Positions 9,061-18,247 of a stretch of 64,000 nt of DNA are shown here, one piece after another (the first letter of the stretch is position 1; every line of letters starts with the position of its first letter). Made by a program: the position numbers and the translations under genes. The notes below the pieces were generated by a model. That model was not told the DNA's origin. It saw only the letters and a program-made list of their open reading frames with translations, and ran no database searches. The DNA lies in assembly GCF_000710345.2 (NCBI RefSeq), contig NZ_KL537414.1, forward strand, positions 268,965-332,964, written 5' to 3'. Source of the DNA: Curtobacterium sp. S6. Lineage in GTDB: Bacteria; Actinomycetota; Actinomycetes; Actinomycetales; Micrococcaceae.

Positions 9061-9103
9061 GTGCACTTTGCGAAACTTCGCTATCCTGTGATGCAAAGTG
9101 TAC
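9061..9103. promoter_or_regulatory. inverted repeats in the XRE/methyltransferase divergent promoter
   Basis: GTGCACTTTGC (9061-9071) is matched at 10 of 11 positions by the complement of GCAAAGTGTAC (9093-9103). Between them lies a smaller inverted repeat, GCGAA-AC-TTCGC (9070-9081), and a possible -10 (TATCCT, 9082-9087) for the methyltransferase. This is a good candidate operator for the adjacent XRE protein. Confidence 0.55.
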
Positions 9104-9128
9104 ACGGCGGGCGATCGAGGGGGCAAGG

Positions 9129-10526
9129 GTGCTGCACGAGACCGAACCACCGCGGTCGGGCGACGGTACAGAAATCTACGGTCTGACCTGGCCGGGGAAG
9201 GCCGCGGCCCGCGCGCTCGCGGAGGCTCCGGCGCGGGCCCGGTTCACCGCTCTCGACGGCCGGCCGGCTCACCCCGATCGCAACGTGGTGATCGAGGGGG
9301 ATAGCCTCGTCGCCCTCAAGGTCCTCGCCCGAACCCACGCGGCGGCCTTCGACCTCATCTACGCGGATCCTCCCTATAATTCCGGGACGTGCGCCGACTA
9401 TCGTGACGATTTCCGGCGATCGCAGGCCAGCGAGGACCGGGCGGCGTCGGGGCGCGAGGCCTCAGGGGCCCGATCGAGCGCCGGGCGCCGTCATTCCCTC
9501 TGGCTCGACCTCATGTATCCGAGGCTTCTGCTCGCGCGCGAGCTGCTCGACGCATCGGGCGTGGTGGCCATCTCGATCGACGACCACGAAGCCCCCAGGC
9601 TGCGGCTGCTCCTGGACGAGGTCTTCGGCGAGGAATGTTTTGTGGCGACGGTCGTGTGGGAGAAGAAATATGCCCCCGCGAACGACGCGAAGGGTTTCTC
9701 CGCGGTCCACGAATACATCCTGATCTACGCCAGCCCGGGCCGCTCCTGGGGGCTGCTTCCGCGCACCGAGCGCATGGATCGACCGTATCGCCACGACGAC
9801 GGCGACGGCCGGGGGAGGTATCGGGCCAGCGATCTGTCCGTGCGCACCTATCGGGTCGACCGCGACTATCCCGTGGTCAACCCCTCGACGGGGCGAGCGC
9901 ACCGGCCCCCGAAGGGTAGGTCCTGGTCGGTATCCCGGGAGGCCATGGTGCGGCTCATCGCCCAAGGGCGCATCTACTGGGGTGCTACGGGGACGAGCGG
10001 CCCGCAGCTCAAGCGCTATCTGTCCGACGTGCGTCCGGGAGCCGTGCCGACGACGCTCTGGGGGCGCGAGGCCGCCGGCCATACCCACGGCGCCCGGGCC
10101 GAACTGCGGAAACTCTTCGGCACCACGGGCGTCTTCGAGACGCCGAAGCCCGTCGAGCTCATGCAGCGGCTCCTGCGGGTCGCGACGGGTCCGGAGAGCA
10201 TGGTCCTGGACTTTTTCGCCGGATCCGGCACCACCGCTCACGCGGTCATGCGGCAGAACGCCGTGGACGGGGGTCGGCGGGGCGTCGTGCTCGTCCAGAA
10301 CGGGGAGCGGGTGGATGCCCGCCGGAAGCCGGAGATCGCGGCGGATTATCCGAGGATCATCGATGTGACCAGGGAGCGCGTTCGTCGGTCGGCCGCGGCC
10401 ATTTCGCGCGAATTCCCGGGGTGGGCGCCGCCGACTTTTGCGAACCTGCGCCTGTGTGACGAGCCGGAGGGCTCATTGGCGAACGTCCAGGACGGTGAGC
10501 TATACCAGAGGAAGCACATTCATTGA
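9129..10526 (+). CDS. orphan adenine-specific DNA methyltransferase (type III Mod-like)
   Basis: This is a predicted N6-adenine DNA methyltransferase of the beta class, with about 465 residues. Motif IV (YADPPYNSG, near residue 80) comes before motif I (LDFFAGSGTTAHAV, near residue 360), which is the order seen in type III Mod proteins. The middle part (WEKKYAPANDAKGFSAVHEYILIY ... GLLPRTERMDRPYR, shortened here) also matches that group. GTG 9129, after GAGGGGG, is chosen because the frame stays open far upstream across luxS without any family similarity. No Res helicase-nuclease subunit or other nuclease follows: the next genes are a small membrane protein and a Tam-like methyltransferase. 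The protein may act as a solitary epigenetic or protective methylase. Confidence 0.9.
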   Translation: MLHETEPPRSGDGTEIYGLTWPGKAAARALAEAPARARFTALDGRPAHPDRNVVIEGDSLVALKVLARTHAAAFDLIYADPPYNSGTCADYRDDFRRSQASEDRAASGREASGARSSAGRRHSLWLDLMYPRLLLARELLDASGVVAISIDDHEAPRLRLLLDEVFGEECFVATVVWEKKYAPANDAKGFSAVHEYILIYASPGRSWGLLPRTERMDRPYRHDDGDGRGRYRASDLSVRTYRVDRDYPVVNPSTGRAHRPPKGRSWSVSREAMVRLIAQGRIYWGATGTSGPQLKRYLSDVRPGAVPTTLWGREAAGHTHGARAELRKLFGTTGVFETPKPVELMQRLLRVATGPESMVLDFFAGSGTTAHAVMRQNAVDGGRRGVVLVQNGERVDARRKPEIAADYPRIIDVTRERVRRSAAAISREFPGWAPPTFANLRLCDEPEGSLANVQDGELYQRKHIH

Positions 10527-10539
10527 CGAAAGGACCGCC

Positions 10540-10863
10540 ATGTCTGCAACCGCCCCCACCCTCTACTCGACCGCCGGACTGATCGGTGGCTACGGCGTGG
10601 CCCGAGCCACCGGAAATCGCCCCCTGGGCGGCGCCGTCCTCGCCGCCGCGGGTGCCGCCGCGTTCCGCGGATGGCAGAAGAATGCCGGAACGGGCACCGC
10701 CGCGGCCCTGACCGGCGTGTACGTCCTGTCCTTCGGCCTCTCACACCCGTTGGCCAAGAAGCTCGGCGCCTGGCCGAGCGTCTTCGCCGTCACGGCCGCG
10801 ACCGGTGCCGCCTCGGCAATTCTCGGCCGGGACCTGGGGGTCAAGGCCTCCGGGCGAGACTAG
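10540..10863 (+). CDS. small conserved membrane protein, unknown function
   Basis: This 107-residue protein is rich in Ala and Gly, with three to four weakly hydrophobic segments (LIGGYGVARATG, LAAAGAAAFRGWQ, AAALTGVYVLSFGLSHPLA, FAVTAATGAASAILG). ATG 10540 follows GAAAGGA, 13 bases after the methyltransferase stop, so it may be co-transcribed with it. I recognise no function. It resembles small Ala/Gly-rich membrane proteins common in Micrococcales. Confidence 0.75.
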   Translation: MSATAPTLYSTAGLIGGYGVARATGNRPLGGAVLAAAGAAAFRGWQKNAGTGTAAALTGVYVLSFGLSHPLAKKLGAWPSVFAVTAATGAASAILGRDLGVKASGRD

Positions 10864-10876
10864 GCCTGACGCCCCG

Positions 10877-11719
10877 ATGGCACGCCATCCGGAAGAACCG
10901 GCCAGGCGCGGGGACGCCGCGGGTGCCGCGTGGGACCCCACGCAGTACCTGAAATTCGGCGATGAACGATCCCGCCCGCTCGCGGATCTCCTGCAGCGGG
11001 TTCCCCTGGAGGGCGTGCGACGCGTCGTGGACCTCGGGTGCGGGCCCGGAACGGACACCCCGCTGGTGCACGCCCGATGGCCCGAGGCGCACGTGCACGG
11101 CGTCGACAACAGCCCCTCGATGATCGAGGAGGCACGTCGGCGGGCAGGCGCGCATTCCGACTACGAGCTTGCCGACGTGCGGCAGTGGCTCCGCGCCGCG
11201 GCCCGCGGGGAGGGCGGGCAACCGGCCCCCGAGCTGATCATCTCGAACGCCGCGTTCCAGTGGATCGACGGGCACCGTGACTTCCTGCCCGATATCGCCG
11301 ACCTGGTCGCCCCGGGAGGGGTCTTCGCTTTTCAGGTTCCCGGGAACTTCGATGCCCCATCGCACGCCTTGCTGCGGCAGATCGCCGCCAAGCCGGAGTA
11401 CGCGCGACACGTCACCGAGAAGCTCAGGGATACCGTGATCAGGGCCCACGAATACCTCGCGGACCTGTCCCGGCCGGGGTGGCGGGTAGACGCCTGGGAG
11501 ACCACGTACCTGCACGTCTTGCAGGGGGAGAACCCGGTGTTTGAGTGGATCTCCGCGACCGGGGCGCGTCCGGTCCTCAACGCTCTTCCCTCCCCAGACA
11601 AGGAGCGGTTCAGCGAGGAATACCGGGCCGCGCTGCGGAAGGCCTACCGGGCCGAGGAGCACGGGACCGTGATGCCGTTCCGGCGAGTCTTCGTGGTCGC
11701 CACGAGAACCGCCGCCTGA
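10877..11719 (+). CDS. tam: trans-aconitate 2-methyltransferase-like SAM methyltransferase
   Basis: Tam methylates trans-aconitate, a by-product that inhibits aconitase. The 280-residue length fits. The family's opening WDPTQYLKFGDERSRPLADLL is present (21 residues, split here as WDPTQYLKFG and DERSRPLADLL), followed by the SAM motif DLGCGPGTDT and the SNAAFQWIDGH motif. ATG 10877 is used. An in-frame upstream extension overlaps the preceding gene. The name rests on these family motifs. A different small-molecule substrate cannot be excluded. Confidence 0.87.
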   Translation: MARHPEEPARRGDAAGAAWDPTQYLKFGDERSRPLADLLQRVPLEGVRRVVDLGCGPGTDTPLVHARWPEAHVHGVDNSPSMIEEARRRAGAHSDYELADVRQWLRAAARGEGGQPAPELIISNAAFQWIDGHRDFLPDIADLVAPGGVFAFQVPGNFDAPSHALLRQIAAKPEYARHVTEKLRDTVIRAHEYLADLSRPGWRVDAWETTYLHVLQGENPVFEWISATGARPVLNALPSPDKERFSEEYRAALRKAYRAEEHGTVMPFRRVFVVATRTAA

Positions 11720-11797
11720 GCGCCTCCCCGCGCTCCGTATCGATATATGAGACATTATGGACACCACCACACCACCGCATGATCTGAAAGAGGAACA

Positions 11798-13015
11798 ATG
11801 ACCACGGGCGTCACAGAATTCATCCCCAGGCTCTCCCGCAATTTCGCCGGGACAGAAGACTCCCCGGTCCGGGCGCTCCTGGACCTGGTGAGCCGGCCGG
11901 GCGTGATTTCTTTCGCCGGAGGAATTCCGGACCCCGAGTACTTCGACCTCGAGGCCATTCGCGCCGCGTACCAGGCTTCCCTGGATCGGCCAGAGCGCTC
12001 GCTGCAGTATTCCTCGAGCGAGGGAGAGCGTGAACTCCGCGAGATCCTGGCGGCCAACCTCACGGTCGAGGGAATCCCGACCCAAGCCGACGACCTGTTG
12101 GTCACCACCGGATCCCAGCAAGGCCTGACGCTGATGGGCCAGGTCATGGTCGATCCGGGTGACGTGATCCTCGTTGAGGACCCGACGTACCTCGCCGCGC
12201 TGCAGACCTTCGGGCTCTCGGGGGCCCGATTCGTCGCGGTGGACTGCGACGAGGAAGGCATGATCCCCGACAGCCTGGAATCCTCGATCGCCGAGCACGA
12301 CCCGAAGCTCGTCTACCTGATCCCCAGCTACCAGAACCCCAGCGGCCGGACGATGTCGATGCAGCGTCGACGCGCGGTCGCGGACGTCTTGTTGGCCACC
12401 GGAACGATGCTCATCGAGGACGACCCGTACTCGAGCCTGCGGTACTCCGGCGAAGCGTTGGACGCGATCTGTTCGTTGGACGGGATGGCCGAGCAGACGG
12501 CCCTGTTGCAGACCTTCTCCAAGTCTGTGGCCCCCGGGATCAGACTGGGCTGGGCCCGCGTGCCGTCCTCGATCCGGGACGCGATGATCGTCGCGAAGCA
12601 GGCGATCGACCTGCACAGTTCGACGGTCGATCAGTACGCGGCCGCCTACTACCTGGCGCACCCGGAAACCCATCGCTCCGACGAGGAAAAGCTGCGTGTC
12701 TACGGCGAACGGTGCCACGCGATGGCGCGGGAGCTCCCGCGCGCGTTGCCGGCCGGATCACGCGTCACGACGCCGCAGGGCGGCATGTTCCTCTGGGCGG
12801 AGCTGCCCGAGGCCTATGACACGGACACGTTGTTGCCCTACGCGATGCGGGAAGGCGTCGGATTCGTGCCCGGGAGCTCGTTCCACGTCGACACCAGCAT
12901 CCGCAACACCATGAGGCTGTCCTTCGTGACCAACGCGGAGGAAGACATCGTCGAGGGCGTGAACAGGCTTCAGCGAGCCGTCGCCGCGTACGAGGCCGAG
13001 CAGCTCCAGGGCTAG
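11798..13015 (+). CDS. PLP-dependent aminotransferase (2-aminoadipate/LysN-MocR type)
   Basis: This fold-type I aminotransferase has 405 residues. Features visible are ISFAGGIPDPEYF near residue 37, the LQYSSSEGERELRE segment, the PLP-contact region YLIPSYQNPSGRTMS, and the Schiff-base lysine in TFSKSVAPGIRLGW. This matches the 2-aminoadipate/aromatic aminotransferase group related to MocR regulators, but without the GntR DNA-binding domain. ATG 11798 follows AAAGAGGAA. An AT-rich stretch at 11738-11760 is a likely promoter region. Its stop overlaps the converging glycosylase gene by four bases. Substrate is not predictable from sequence alone. Confidence 0.9.
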   Translation: MTTGVTEFIPRLSRNFAGTEDSPVRALLDLVSRPGVISFAGGIPDPEYFDLEAIRAAYQASLDRPERSLQYSSSEGERELREILAANLTVEGIPTQADDLLVTTGSQQGLTLMGQVMVDPGDVILVEDPTYLAALQTFGLSGARFVAVDCDEEGMIPDSLESSIAEHDPKLVYLIPSYQNPSGRTMSMQRRRAVADVLLATGTMLIEDDPYSSLRYSGEALDAICSLDGMAEQTALLQTFSKSVAPGIRLGWARVPSSIRDAMIVAKQAIDLHSSTVDQYAAAYYLAHPETHRSDEEKLRVYGERCHAMARELPRALPAGSRVTTPQGGMFLWAELPEAYDTDTLLPYAMREGVGFVPGSSFHVDTSIRNTMRLSFVTNAEEDIVEGVNRLQRAVAAYEAEQLQG

Positions 13016-13650
13016 AGGACCTCGAGGGCCACGCGCAGGGAGCGAGGGGAGCTGACGGTCGGGTCGCCCGGGATCCAGTAGCGAAGCGGGGCATCGGCGT
13101 TTTTGCTGATGCCGATCCGTCGACCCCTGACCATCTCGACCGGCCCGGGCGCTTCCTGGATCCAGAGGTCCGTGTCGGGGTGGGCCTCGCGTTGCCGCTC
13201 GGCCTCCGGGTCCCGGCCCGAGACCGAATGGACCGGGGTCGCGTCGTCGGACAGGGTGAGGCCCAGCGCCGCCCCCAGATTCCCGGGGCCGCGGGCGAGG
13301 CCGGCGTCGGGGGCCGTGGGCCCGCGACGCGCCCGGACGATGTCGATCCCTTCGATCACCTCTCCGCCGCGCATGAGACAACCGCTGGCCGTCCCGTCGG
13401 GCGAACACACGAGATTTCCGGCGCGGTGAATTCCGTATGAGGCGTAGACGTACAGGTGGCCCGGGGCGCCGAACATCGTCCGGCACCTGGGGGTAGGGCC
13501 CTTGTGGGCGTGGGAGGCCGGGTCCGCGGTGCCGAGATACGCCTCGACCTCGGTGAGGCGAATCGTCACGCCGCCGCGGCGCAGGATGGCCCCGAGGAGT
13601 TGCGGAGCGACCCGGTCGGCGGGTTCGGAGAAATCAATCATGGTCGCCAT
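13012..13650 (-). CDS. mpg: 3-methyladenine DNA glycosylase (AAG/MPG family)
   Basis: The enzyme excises alkylated purines in base-excision repair. The 212-residue product has the family blocks LTEVEAYLGTADPASHA, TPRCRTMFGAPGHLYVY, YGIHRAGNLVC and LARGPGNLG. The catalytic Glu is in EVEAY. The start is either ATG 13650 or ATG 13641, and no clear ribosome site separates them. It converges on the aminotransferase with a CTAG overlap (13012-13015), so the two transcripts must run into each other. Confidence 0.94.
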   Translation of the reverse strand: MATMIDFSEPADRVAPQLLGAILRRGGVTIRLTEVEAYLGTADPASHAHKGPTPRCRTMFGAPGHLYVYASYGIHRAGNLVCSPDGTASGCLMRGGEVIEGIDIVRARRGPTAPDAGLARGPGNLGAALGLTLSDDATPVHSVSGRDPEAERQREAHPDTDLWIQEAPGPVEMVRGRRIGISKNADAPLRYWIPGDPTVSSPRSLRVALEVL

Positions 13651-13733
13651 GCTGTCACGTTCGGGTCGCGAGTCTCACACCGCGGAATCGCCGCGGCGCG
13701 CCGTTGGCCTTCCGACAGGGGGCGTCCTTCCGC

Positions 13734-13739
13734 TAGAGT
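13734..13739 (+). promoter_or_regulatory. candidate -10 element for rpsO
   Basis: TAGAGT fits the actinobacterial TANNNT -10 pattern and lies 157 bases before the rpsO start. The TTCCGA about 18 bases upstream is a poor -35. Downstream, GTCTGGC (from about 13749) can pair with GCCAGAC near 13770, giving a structured leader of the kind often found before S15 genes. Confidence 0.4.
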
Positions 13740-13895
13740 AGGGGTACGTCTGGCTGCAGTCCGTGGTTGCCAGACGTCCCTCGCGTCGTGATCCTCGGCT
13801 GGCTTTGTCCAGACCGGGACTGTCCGCGACGCAGGGGTTCCCGGCGGCAGACACCGTATCGGGTGGTTCACGGCACTAACTCTAGGAGTTATTCA

Positions 13896-14165
13896 GTGGC
13901 ATTGGATCCCGCTGTCAAGCAGGAAATCATTAAAGAGTACGCAACCAGCGAAGGCGACACCGGTTCGCCCGAGGTTCAGGTTGCGGTTCTGACTCGTCGC
14001 ATCAGCGACCTGACGGAACACCTCAAGTCCCACAAGCACGACCACCACTCGCGTCGTGGCCTCATGATCCTGGTCGGTCGCCGCCGCAACATGCTCGGCT
14101 ACCTGCGCCGGATCGACATCGAGCGTTACCGTACGCTGATTCAGCGTCTCGGCCTTCGCCGATAA
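13896..14165 (+). CDS. rpsO: 30S ribosomal protein S15
   Basis: S15 is a primary 16S rRNA-binding protein that organises the central domain of the 30S subunit. The 89-residue length is exact for the family. The motifs [23 protein letters not shown] and RRRNMLGYL are present. GTG 13896 is preceded by AGGAG at 13884-13888 with 7-base spacing. Upstream in-frame codons are not S15-like. It is followed by pnp after a 282-base structured spacer. Confidence 0.98.
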   Translation: MALDPAVKQEIIKEYATSEGDTGSPEVQVAVLTRRISDLTEHLKSHKHDHHSRRGLMILVGRRRNMLGYLRRIDIERYRTLIQRLGLRR

Positions 14166-14447
14166 CAACGATGAGCGTGAGCGGCGGTGCTGCTTTCGGG
14201 CTTTGAGTCTCCATTCATGGAAGACTAGGGACCGAGAGCGGCACCGCCTTCTCTCTTCGTGAGCACGGAACTCCGTGCCGCGGACCCCGCGGGAGGAACC
14301 CGGGGGTCCAATAGGAAAACAGCGTGGACCCCGGCCTCTCCTCACGGTCCTCGGTAGTGGCTTCCGGATGACGATTCATCCGTGGGCCTCGATCGAAGAC
14401 CGAGTCGAGGCGGGTTCGCGCGAACAATCAAGAAATGGAGGTGACCC
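14166..14447 (+). promoter_or_regulatory. structured rpsO-pnp intergenic leader
   Basis: Three hairpins can be drawn: GGCGGTGC (14183-14190) with GCACCGCC (14241-14248), enclosing an inner AGTCTCC/GGAAGACT arm; GCACGG/CCGTGC at 14263-14278; and GGACCCC (14282-14288) with GGGGTCC (14303-14309), extended by a CGGG/CCCG pair. In other bacteria the pnp leader is cleaved by RNase III and used by PNPase to repress itself. The same role is inferred here. A promoter may also lie in this stretch. Confidence 0.5.
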
Positions 14448-16685
14448 TTGGAGGGTCCCGAGATTCAGTACGCAGAAGCCATCATCGATAATGGCAAGTT
14501 CGGTCAGCGCACCGTTCGTTTTGAAACGGGCCGTTTGGCCCAGCAGGCCGCGGGCTCGACGCTCGTGTCCATCGACGAAGAAACCACGATGCTGTCCGCG
14601 ACCGCGGTCGGCAAGCACCCGCGCGAAGGATTCGACTTCTTCCCGCTGACGGTGGACGTCGAAGAGCGCATGTACGCCGCGGGCCGCATCCCCGGCTCGT
14701 TCTTCCGCCGCGAGGGACGCCCCTCGACGGACGCGGTCCTCGCCTGCCGCCTGATCGACCGCCCGTTGCGCCCCGCCTTCGGCAAGGGCATCCGCAACGA
14801 GGTCCAGGTCGTCGTCACGGTTCTGACCATCGATCCGGACGAGATCTACAACACCGTGGCGATCAACGCCGCGTCGATGTCCACCACGCTGTCCGGTCTG
14901 CCTTTCCAGGGCCCCGTCGGTGGCGTCCGCGTCGCCCTGATTGACGGCCAGTGGGTCGCATTCCCCAAGCACTCCCAGCTCGAGAACGCCGTGTTCGACA
15001 TGGCCGTCGCCGGTCGCGTCGTGACCAAGGCCGACGGAACCGAAGACGTCGCGATCATGATGGTCGAGGCGGAAGCCACGGACGACTCCTGGAACCTCAT
15101 CCAGTCCGGCGCCACCGCGCCGACCGAGGACGTCGTGGCCGAGGGCCTCGAGGCCGCCAAGCCCTTCATTAAGGCGCTGTGCGACGCCCAGTCCGACCTG
15201 GCCCAGCGCGCCGGCAAGCCGACGATGGAAATCGAGCGCTTCGGTGGCTACGGCGACGACGTCGCCGAGGTCGTCGAGTCCAAGTTCGCCCAGAAGGTCA
15301 AGGACGTCTACTCGATCGCGGCCAAGCAAGATCGCGAGGTGGCCTCCGAGAACCTTCAGAAGGAGATCGTCGAAGAGCTCGCCGGAGAGGGCAAGCAGTT
15401 CGAAGGCCGTCTGGACGAGGTCAACGGCGCCTTCAACGCCCTGACCAAGAAGACCGTGCGTCAGCGGATCCTCACGGATCAGGTCCGCATCGACGGTCGT
15501 GGGCTCACCGACATCCGTCAGCTCACCGCCGAGGTCGAGGTCCTGCCGCGCGTGCACGGCTCGGCCATCTTCGAACGCGGCGAGACGCAGATCATGGGCG
15601 TCACGACGCTCAACATGCTCAAGCTCGAGCAGCAGATCGATTCGCTGTCGCCCGTGAAGTCCAAGCGGTACATCCACCACTACAACTTCCCGCCGTACTC
15701 GACCGGTGAGACCGGTCGCGTCGGTTCGCCGAAGCGCCGCGAGATCGGCCACGGAGCGCTCGCCGAGCGCGCCCTGACCCCTGTCCTGCCGTCGCGCGAG
15801 GAATTCCCCTACGCGATCCGCCAGGTCTCCGAGGCGTTGGGCTCGAACGGCTCGACCTCGATGGGCTCCGTGTGCGCCTCGACCCTGTCGTTGCTCAACG
15901 CCGGTGTGCCGCTGCGCGCGCCGGTCGCGGGCATTGCGATGGGCCTGGTCTCCGACGAGGTTGACGGCGAAACCCGTTACGCCGCGCTCACGGACATCCT
16001 CGGCGCCGAGGACGCGCTGGGCGACATGGACTTCAAGGTGGCCGGAACCTCCGAGTTCGTCACCGCGATCCAGCTGGACACCAAGCTCGACGGCATTCCC
16101 GCCTCCGTGCTGGGTTCGGCCCTCAAGCAGGCCCGCGAGGCCCGCCTGCACATTCTTAGCGTGTTGACCGCGGCGATCGACGCCCCGGACGAGATGAGCG
16201 AGTTCGCCCCGCGCATCATCACCGTGAACGTGCCCGTCTCCAAGATCGGCGAGGTCATCGGCCCGAAGGGCAAGATGATCAACCAGATCCAGGAAGACAC
16301 CGGAGCGGACATCTCGATCGAGGACGACGGCACCGTGTTCATCGGGGCCGTGGACGGACCGTCGGCCGAGGCCGCGCGGTCGGCGATCAACGCGATCGCC
16401 AACCCGCAGGTCCCCGAGATCGGCGAGCGTTACCTGGGCACGGTCGTCAAGACCACGACCTTCGGCGCTTTCATCTCGTTGACCCCCGGCAAGGACGGTC
16501 TGCTGCACATCTCGGAGCTTCGTAAGCTCAACGACGGCAACCGCGTCAACGACGTCGAAGACGTCGTGGGAGTGGGCCAGAAGGTCCAGGTCGAGATCAC
16601 CAAGGTCGACGACCGCGGCAAGCTGTCGCTCGCCCCGGTGGTCGCCGAGGACGAGGCCGGCGCCGCCGGCAACGACGAGGACTAA
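14448..16685 (+). CDS. pnp: polyribonucleotide nucleotidyltransferase (PNPase)
   Basis: PNPase is the 3'-to-5' phosphorolytic exoribonuclease. In actinobacteria it also takes part in 3' tail synthesis. The 745-residue protein has two RNase PH domains, a KH domain ([19 protein letters not shown], from about residue 594) and an S1 domain ([15 protein letters not shown], from about 660). The start is TTG 14448, giving [11 protein letters not shown]. It follows one of the strongest ribosome sites in the window (GGAGGTGA, 14437-14444). A long antisense open frame covers most of the gene and is a coding shadow. Confidence 0.98.
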   Translation: MEGPEIQYAEAIIDNGKFGQRTVRFETGRLAQQAAGSTLVSIDEETTMLSATAVGKHPREGFDFFPLTVDVEERMYAAGRIPGSFFRREGRPSTDAVLACRLIDRPLRPAFGKGIRNEVQVVVTVLTIDPDEIYNTVAINAASMSTTLSGLPFQGPVGGVRVALIDGQWVAFPKHSQLENAVFDMAVAGRVVTKADGTEDVAIMMVEAEATDDSWNLIQSGATAPTEDVVAEGLEAAKPFIKALCDAQSDLAQRAGKPTMEIERFGGYGDDVAEVVESKFAQKVKDVYSIAAKQDREVASENLQKEIVEELAGEGKQFEGRLDEVNGAFNALTKKTVRQRILTDQVRIDGRGLTDIRQLTAEVEVLPRVHGSAIFERGETQIMGVTTLNMLKLEQQIDSLSPVKSKRYIHHYNFPPYSTGETGRVGSPKRREIGHGALAERALTPVLPSREEFPYAIRQVSEALGSNGSTSMGSVCASTLSLLNAGVPLRAPVAGIAMGLVSDEVDGETRYAALTDILGAEDALGDMDFKVAGTSEFVTAIQLDTKLDGIPASVLGSALKQAREARLHILSVLTAAIDAPDEMSEFAPRIITVNVPVSKIGEVIGPKGKMINQIQEDTGADISIEDDGTVFIGAVDGPSAEAARSAINAIANPQVPEIGERYLGTVVKTTTFGAFISLTPGKDGLLHISELRKLNDGNRVNDVEDVVGVGQKVQVEITKVDDRGKLSLAPVVAEDEAGAAGNDED

Positions 16686-16700
16686 TCTCCCGCCCGACCA

Positions 16701-16744
16701 CGAGGCCCCGGCCGAATTCCCCCGCGAATTCGGCCGGGGCCTCG
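16701..16744. terminator. hairpin terminator after pnp
   Basis: Bases 16701-16719 pair perfectly with 16726-16744 (19 bp, 6-base loop). No T tract follows. Position 16 bases past the pnp stop supports a terminator role. Confidence 0.8.
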
Positions 16745-16846
16745 TCGCGTCGAGAACCGTGCGCTCCGTACCCTAGACTGATCGCCGGGACCCCGCGGAG
16801 CGCGCCCCGACCACCGTGACCGACCAGTGAGGAACGACCAGCCGAC

Positions 16847-18208
16847 ATGCCGTATACATTGGGGCTCGAACCCGAGGACCTGACCGAGGAGATGCACGCG
16901 CAGGAGGGGCGCCTCGTCTGGGCGGGCGAGGGCGGCAACGAGGTGCGCCGCTCGGTGCTTCCCGGCGGCGTCCGGGTCCTGACCGAGCGCATGCCGGGAC
17001 AGCGCAGCGTCGCGCTGGGCTTCTGGGTCGGTGTGGGATCCCGGGACGAGGAAGCCGGGATGTACGGATCCACCCACTTCCTCGAACACCTGCTCTTCAA
17101 GGGCACCACCCGCCGCAACGCGTTGCAGATCGCCGAGGCCTTCGACGCGGTAGGCGGCGAGTCCAACGCCCTGACGGCGAAGGAACACACCTGCTACTAC
17201 GCGCGGGTGCTCTCGGAAGACCTCCCGATGGCCGTCGACGTGATTGCCGACATGGTGACCTCGGCGGTTCTGGACCCCCAGGAACTCGAACAGGAGCGCG
17301 GGGTCATCCTCGAGGAGATCGCGATGGATCTGGACGATCCGACCGATGTTGCCTTCGAGAACTTCACCGCGAAGATCATGGGGGAGCACCCGTTGGGGCG
17401 GCCGATCGGTGGCACCCCGTCGGAAATCACCTCGGTGGCGCGCGAGGCGGTCTGGGACCACTATTCACGGCACTATTCGCCGGATCGACTGGTCATCTCC
17501 GTCGCGGGTGGGCTCGAACATCGCGACGTCGTGCGCCAGGTGCTCGACGCCTTGGAGCGCTCCGGCTGGGACCTGAAGGAGTCGGCGATACCGGCCCCGC
17601 GCCGGGTGCGTCGGCCGGCGCCGTTGACGCCGCAGGTTGGCGACCACGTCGTCGACCGGGCCTTCGAACAGGCCAACGTGATCATCGGAAGCACCGGGCT
17701 GATCGCGGGCTCGCCCCAACGTTTCACGATGTCCGTGCTCAACGCCGCGTTGGGAGGCGGCATGTCCTCGCGTCTCTTCCAGGAGATCCGGGAGAAGCGG
17801 GGGCTCGCGTACAACACCTTCTCCTTCGGCGGATCGTACTCGGACGCGGGGTACTTCGGCATGTACGCGGGGTGCACGGCCGACAAGGCGCCCGCGGTCG
17901 TCGGGCTCATGCGGGACGAGTTGCATCGGTTGGCCCACGACGGCATGAGCGACACCGAGCTGGATAAGGTCACCGGCCAGCTGAGCGGCGCGACCCTCCT
18001 CGGCAGCGAAGACGCCGGATCGCGGATGTCGCGGTTGGGCCGGTCGGAACTCGATACCGGCCATTTCACCGATCTCGACGAGCTGCACCAGAATATCCGG
18101 GCCGTGACCGCCGGCGAGGTTCAGCGGCTCGCCGCGGACCTCGCGGAGCGGGAAACCGTGACCACGTGGGTCGGGACCGGCATCGCCGACGAGGTTCCCG
18201 CGTCGTAA
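16847..18208 (+). CDS. M16-family zinc metallopeptidase
   Basis: This pitrilysin/processing-peptidase-type protein has 453 residues. The inverted zinc motif is His77-Phe-Leu-Glu80-His81 (THFLEHLLFKGT), with the third metal ligand near Glu157 (RGVILEEIAMD). The C-terminal M16 domain carries SRLFQEIREKRGLAYN, which completes the active site. One gene thus holds both half-domains, as in the PepR-type proteins found after pnp in Micrococcales. The physiological substrate is unknown. In this phylum dapB normally follows within a few genes. Here about 19 kb of accessory DNA intervenes. Confidence 0.95.
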   Translation: MPYTLGLEPEDLTEEMHAQEGRLVWAGEGGNEVRRSVLPGGVRVLTERMPGQRSVALGFWVGVGSRDEEAGMYGSTHFLEHLLFKGTTRRNALQIAEAFDAVGGESNALTAKEHTCYYARVLSEDLPMAVDVIADMVTSAVLDPQELEQERGVILEEIAMDLDDPTDVAFENFTAKIMGEHPLGRPIGGTPSEITSVAREAVWDHYSRHYSPDRLVISVAGGLEHRDVVRQVLDALERSGWDLKESAIPAPRRVRRPAPLTPQVGDHVVDRAFEQANVIIGSTGLIAGSPQRFTMSVLNAALGGGMSSRLFQEIREKRGLAYNTFSFGGSYSDAGYFGMYAGCTADKAPAVVGLMRDELHRLAHDGMSDTELDKVTGQLSGATLLGSEDAGSRMSRLGRSELDTGHFTDLDELHQNIRAVTAGEVQRLAADLAERETVTTWVGTGIADEVPAS

Positions 18209-18247
18209 CGTGTGCGCAATCACTGTGATCTGGGTTAAGGTTTGACC

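Noticed and set aside
8271-9128. N-terminal extension of the adenine methyltransferase across luxS
   Set aside because: The frame is open but Arg-rich and lies antisense to luxS and the XRE gene. The family-like sequence starts after GTG 9129.
9129-10526. Complete type III restriction-modification system
   Set aside because: No helicase-nuclease (Res) gene or other nuclease is present on either side, only the Mod-like gene.
14376-16508. 710-residue open frame antisense to pnp
   Set aside because: It is rich in Asp, Gly, Arg, Leu and Val with no motif and mirrors the codon pattern of pnp. It is a high-GC shadow frame. Similar long antisense frames cover recA, ftsK, rnj and the synthetase.
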